Source: Gnetum montanum
Taxonomy: Eukaryota; Streptophyta; Gnetopsida; Gnetales; Gnetaceae
Reading direction: 5' to 3'
Length of the DNA: 64,000 bases
Assembly (NCBI GenBank): GCA_015680685.1
Contig: MNCI01004113.1
Coordinates: 279,396 to 343,395 of the forward strand
Shown here in pieces: positions 59,600 through 64,000 of the stretch (positions are counted from its first letter, which is position 1; each line of letters begins with the position of its first letter). The notes below the pieces were generated by a model. That model did not search any database. It had not been told where the DNA came from and saw nothing but the letters and a program-made list of their open reading frames with translations. The translations under genes were made by a program, and so were the position numbers.

Positions 59600-60511
59600 T
59601 GATGATCAGCTAGGTACCCCTACGCCCAACCATACGAATCACGAGCGTTCACACGTGACTCGGTTGAATTCCATAGACTGTAAGCACTTAACATACACCA
59701 GACTCTAACCAGCGAAACCTTGGGTTAGAATGGTCACTGTCTTCCTAATCCCACTTGTGATTTTCTGCTTATGATGGTTAAGTGAGATTAAGGCTAATGA
59801 TCTTTATAGTGCTTTCCCAACATTTTGGCATCTAATTAAAGTGTGGAAAGTAAAGAATGAACTATTTTCTAATCTATAACTATCCTAGTTTGTATTCTAA
59901 CTATTCTTAGCATAAGTATCTGATCCCATCTTCCAAGCACGTTTGAGCATCCCCTAAGCACTTCTGGGTTACCAGATGTTAAGCGTCCCTGGGTTCACCA
60001 AGTGTTGGGTTTACGTTCGAGATGGTGGTACTTATGGCCTTATGAATTATAAAGGAGCGATAGTGATTAAAATAACAATAATAACAGAAACTTAAGTAAT
60101 TAATAATCAATTAACAAAGAATAAACATATTAAACTACTAAATGCAATAAATGAATAAGTGCAAATGCTACAAGGAATTCTTGAAGAGTTCTTTATTTCT
60201 GTCATGCCAATGGGCTCAGATACATCAATGCTCGAATAAAGAGCCGATCACTTTTCTTACACCTACTACGGGCACTTGGAAAATATTCTATCTCCTGTGG
60301 GAACAAACTATAAGAGATTTGCTACAACTAACTGAAAGGTACCTAAATGAGGTGGAAGGCCCTCTTATTTATAGGTCGAAACAGGCTCTGCGTAAATAGG
60401 GCCACGTCGACGCATGGAAGGCTGCGTCAACGAGGCCGCGTTGACGCGGCTGCATATACGCGGCCCCGTATACATGGCCTAGTCGACGCATGGACTAATG
60501 ACACTTCATCA
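59600..60511 (-). repeat. Solo LTR of the TE-F family, CpG-rich and less decayed
   Basis: TGATGATCAGC to CACTTCATCA aligns with both TE-F LTRs (CTACGCCCAACCATACGAAT, GGGTTACCAGATGTTAAGCG). It keeps many CpGs where the others show TG or CA, and holds a perfect inverted repeat GCGTCAAC/GTTGACGC at about 60423-60446. No matching target duplication was found (GTGAC before, ATGAA after). Confidence 0.82.
60366..60373 (-). promoter_or_regulatory. TATA box of the TE-F family LTR
   Basis: On - it reads TATAAATA followed by AGAGGGCC. The TE-F LTRs keep CTATAAATGTGC at the matching places (about 46768 and 57855). This agrees with the - orientation of TE-F. Confidence 0.6.
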
Positions 60512-61979
60512 ATGAATTTCTCTCCAATTAAGAATCCTTAGCTATCTATATGACCTTATATAATGCCTCATAGTTTAGAATTAAAGGTACATATACAAGG
60601 GTTGAATTGCATCACAACAAAAATTTCCTTTGCTAGAAAAAGAAAAGAGAGAATCCTATTCATTGCCAGTGTAATAAATCCTTAAGAAAAATGGGTTCCA
60701 ACAAAAATTATCACTGTATCATTCTATTCCCCCCCAAAAAAAAAAATCCAGTCATATCTCTTCATATTCTTTCATCTTGTACTATTATTTTCCTTTACTA
60801 ACACATTCTACTTTATTCAAGCCTTAAAGAAAAGATAGGGAAAAATCCAAAAGCTATAAATATATGAAACTTTTCCTCATTATTAAGATTAGTATAAGAG
60901 ATTTTCTCTAAGATATTCTTTACACTATTGACTATTATCTCAAGGATAACTTTGATGGAAACCTAAAATATTTATTATAACATAATAATATTATGTTTTA
61001 TAGTACGAAGTTCATATAACATAAATAATCTCATAATAGTGGTGGGAGACATTGATCCTTGGCCATGCACTTGAGTTTATTAGTTTATTATTGTAATTAG
61101 TAAGCTGTTTAATGATTTTTTAAATTTGAAATATATAGAAAATTGGTGCATCATATTTTTTATTTTTTATAATGTGTTTATGTGTGTGCATGTGTGTGTG
61201 TGTGTGCATGCATGTGTGTGTGGGGGGTAGGGATGGATAGGTTGGGGTGTGTTGTTGAAGTATTCCTATAATCTTTAAAATCTTATATTAATAAAAGAAG
61301 TTACATTGAATACATATATAAATATTTGAAATAAAGTTTTCCAAACTATCCAAAGAACTGAGCAACAAAAATAGACCTAGGTTTACACTAGTGATAAGAA
61401 GTTGAAATCAATCCAAGAAAATTATTCCACCATTGGAATTACTTAAATCATTATATATAAAAAGGAGAGACAACTATAGTAACATCATGAAGACAATGTA
61501 GTGATCATCTCTACAAGACACCAAAGACAAATTAACATTAGAAAGGAAGAGCTACTTCTAAAATGTTCTACAAAGCAAAACCACCTTACCCTTTTTAAAA
61601 CTACCCATTTTGAATCTTTTGTAATAGCCTCAATAATTTATTTTGTGGCACATCATTTGTCTTTTTCATGAATGTGAAGAAGGAGAAAATAACATAATGA
61701 AGATGAAATAAGCTATGTGAAAAGAGAAACTACTTGACCTTTAAAAATATTAGCATTTTTGTACTTAAATATAATAAATAACAATTTAAGAATACTAAAA
61801 GCCTCATATGAGTCATTTTGAAAATTTACCATAACAACACATCCTTTGGTACCCCTTGCCCCTTGGCTTCCCCCCTCCCCCTCCCTTCATATGAATTATT
61901 TTTGGCTATAAGCATATATTAAAGTAAGTAGGATGCACTTGCATATCTTGAAAAGTTTTGATATTAGCTTGAGGCCTTC
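60512..61979. other. Unannotated DNA, probably TE-E 3' region
   Basis: No coding frame. It includes a (TG)n run and a C-rich run (TTCCCCCCTCCCCCTCCC near 61869). A purine tract for TE-E could not be located. Confidence 0.45.
61174..61224. repeat. (TG)n microsatellite
   Basis: Alternating GT with CATG interruptions, ending TGTGTGTGGGGGG. Confidence 0.9.
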
Positions 61980-62490
61980 CTTTATTTAAAATCCTTTTTT
62001 TCAAGATTCTAAAAACTCATAAAGTATAAATTACTAAGCCATAGGAAGTCCTATGTAAATCAGAACTATCTAATAGGTTGGGATTAGTCCCATGTAGATT
62101 GGACCCATCTAATATCACATTTCTTATTTTCAATTAGCCAAACTCTAAGTCATGGATTCATGAATAGTAGTTTCACTCATCAGGCATGATCATCTTATGA
62201 AATCTACTCATAATCTACTCTAAAATGCTTAGGGAGTATGATTTTTAATGTCTTTGTCTTTGCATTTCTTATGTTTTGACTACCTTAACTTAATCATGTG
62301 GCACAAAGGTCTATTTACTAATTCCATGAGGATTTCTTTCAAGATATATTTTTATTTTACATGGTTTTATCCAATGATGCTACAAAGATTTGATATTCTT
62401 CTCCTCTTTATAGAATCCTACTTCTTTCCTACATCACTAATTCATGAGCATTAGTAACTCTGATCCAATTTCATACTTATGATTTTGCTT
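61980..62490 (+). repeat. TE-E 3' LTR portion
   Basis: Partner of 41690-42190, with the same block order. Divergence is high, so this element is among the oldest here. Confidence 0.6.
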
Positions 62491-63540
62491 CATTCAATTA
62501 CCTAAGTTAGGAAGCCCATTGGCAGCAAAGATAGAGTAAGCTTGGACTTCAAAAAATCATTTTTGTTTGGTAGACTTTTATGGCATTAAACCCTTGTATT
62601 CTTGTGATTTCTAATTTTGGTCAGAAGGTCCTAACTTAATAACTTATGCAAAGAGGATATGATCATGATCTCATCTCTATATTAAAAAAACCCAAATGCA
62701 ATAACTTGTTCCAGTTTGTATTTATTTCAATCTTTTTTCTTTGTAATTCCTTCTTTCTTACATTCAAATCTAACTTTATACCTTTTTCTTTTTCTTACTT
62801 TTTTTTTTGGATTTGTTTATTTCTTTACTTCGTGGATTGAGTTGAAGTGTGGCCAGTGATAACTTTCACATGAAATTATATTACGCTAGCAGTATTGTGT
62901 CTTAGTTGATGTTTCAAATCAAATGATTCATCATAGGCATGAGCCATGTCGTAGGGATGTATTTTTTTTTAGAATTTTGAATTTAAAGTCTCTATTGAAT
63001 TTTTTTTTTCTTATTATTTAATTGAATTAGATTGGGATAGTTTGAAAGATTTATGTATGAAAACATTATTCAGCATTTCTCACTATAGAAAATTAGTATT
63101 TGTGATTTTCAGTTTTGATAAGTATCTATTGAACTTTTATATAATTTCCTTTACATATAAATATCACTAGTGAACATATTTATATTGCATGATAGACAGA
63201 AGGTTTTATTTTATATTTTCCAATATACTATTGAACTATACTAGTTCTTATAATTACCCTATCAAATGTTGCATCATCAAATTATCTAAGTTTTAGGTTA
63301 TTAAAATTATAATTTCTAATGAATGATTGCTTAGTAGCCTATCTATAATTATATTTATATGCTCTCATTAATTCAACTATCATTTTTCTTTTCTTTTTTT
63401 CCTTTTTTAAAGGTTTATCTATCCCTATTTTGATCTATTAAATTTAGATAGCATCAATAATTTGTTCCTAACATAAACATTAGATTCTTTAATTTTTCTT
63501 TGATAAAGGTAGCATAATGACAGTATTCAAGTACATGTAA
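62491..63540. other. AT-rich DNA without recognised features
   Basis: Many T-runs. Open frames up to 68 codons lack family features. Nothing is called. Confidence 0.55.
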
Positions 63541-63567
63541 CTATTGTATGATGCTTTAGTTTGGCCA

Positions 63568-63701
63568 AGAGGCCATTACCAGTCATATTTTGGTAACGCT
63601 AACTTTGTCCATAATGCTGACTAACATTGGATTTCCCGAGAGGCCATTACCAATCATATTTCGGTAATGCTAACTTTGTCCATAACGCTCACTAACACTA
63701 A
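63568..63701 (+). repeat. Direct repeat, period 71
   Basis: Two units sharing GGCCATTACC and GCTAACTTTGTCCATAA, with changes mostly C/T. Confidence 0.9.
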
Positions 63702-63736
63702 TGTGTTATGAAAGGTTCCATCCGTTGCAAAACAGA

Positions 63737-63780
63737 AATACGTTTAGAAAGGTTGCGTAATACGTTTAGAAAGGTTGTGT
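63737..63780 (+). repeat. 22-bp tandem repeat
   Basis: Two adjacent copies of AATACGTTTAGAAAGGTT plus GCGT or GTGT; they lie about 13 bases upstream of the TATA box. Confidence 0.92.
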
Positions 63781-64000
63781 GATTCTCATTCCTATAAATA
63801 AAGATCATGGTAGGTGATAGAACGTGAAAACAGTGCACGGAGCAGTAGCAGGAGGAGGGTTCGAGTTCTGCATAGAAGTAGATCCAGCATTCTAGCCGAA
63901 GATAGAAATGATGTGTAGATCATGGTGCAGAACAGGATCAGAGCATGGATCGGGGCACAAAACAGGAGGCGGAGGCCAAGGTAGACACACGCACTGCGTA

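Larger units (their letters stand above)
41690..62490 (+). mobile_element. TE-E: Tat-like Ty3 element, host of TE-F
   Basis: Related stretches at 41690-42190 and 61980-62490 look like diverged LTR parts. Between them, once TE-F (46043-57976) and a solo LTR (59600-60511) are removed, lies + strand gag-pol debris in the order gag linker, archaeal-type RNase H, RT, RNase H, integrase. TE-F has landed just before the integrase zinc finger. Outer ends and target duplication could not be fixed, so the extent is approximate. Confidence 0.65.
63541..64000 (+). promoter_or_regulatory. Promoter-like region: two tandem repeats and a TATA box
   Basis: A 63-base unit starting AGAGGCCATTACCA occurs at 63568-63630 and 63639-63701. 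A 22-base unit, AATACGTTTAGAAAGGTTG with CGT or TGT, is tandem at 63737-63758 and 63759-63780. TATAAATA lies at 63793-63800. Base composition and CpG rise after it. This layout (upstream repeats, TATA, GC-richer leader) fits the U3 of a younger LTR or a host gene promoter; the window ends too soon to tell. Confidence 0.55.

Noticed and set aside
61174-61224. Functional regulatory element in the (TG)n run
   Set aside because: An ordinary microsatellite; nothing nearby to regulate.

Overview
The window is nuclear DNA from a seed plant with a large, repeat-dominated genome. A gymnosperm is plausible, but this cannot be settled from the sequence. No intact single-copy host gene is visible. Almost everything that can be explained is nested, decayed LTR retrotransposon sequence, plus one tRNA-derived SINE family and one captured host-gene copy. 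Most premature stops look like C-to-T decay of CAG, CAA or CGA codons, as expected for long-methylated plant DNA.

Layout. TE-A (798-25690, + strand, Ty3/Tat-like, target duplication AATAT) has LTRs at 798-2591 and 23028-25690 and its gag-pol remains at 16683-21716. TE-B (2844-16677, + strand, exact CTCTT duplication) sits inside TE-A, between its primer site and gag. TE-B carries LTRs, a gag-protease frame, then a spliced gene on the opposite strand (12903 down to 8685), and only the start of reverse transcriptase. TE-C (26856-30695, - strand) is a small non-autonomous element inside older - strand pol debris. TE-D (33286-38648, + strand, exact CATGG duplication) is inserted in a SINE copy. 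It carries no recognisable gag-pol but contains an intronless pseudogene of a CCR4-type nuclease domain. TE-E (about 41690-62490, + strand, Tat-like) holds gag-pol remains and is split at its integrase by TE-F (46043-57976, - strand, Athila-like, exact CTAAT duplication). TE-F encodes gag, protease, RT, RNase H and integrase plus a long extra coiled-coil frame. A solo LTR of the TE-D family lies at 41091-41666 and one of the TE-F family at 59600-60511. The last 460 bases hold two tandem repeats and a TATA box and look like a promoter or LTR start.

How the parts relate. TE-A and TE-E share an order in which an archaeal-type RNase H precedes RT. In TE-B the same PR-to-RT slot is filled by the antisense gene, which has its own TATA box, at least five well-formed introns with matching phases where both sides can be read, a coiled-coil region and an acidic HEED-repeat tail. 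This antisense gene and the CCR4 capture in TE-D are the two most interesting items. Both are now broken by stops in this copy.
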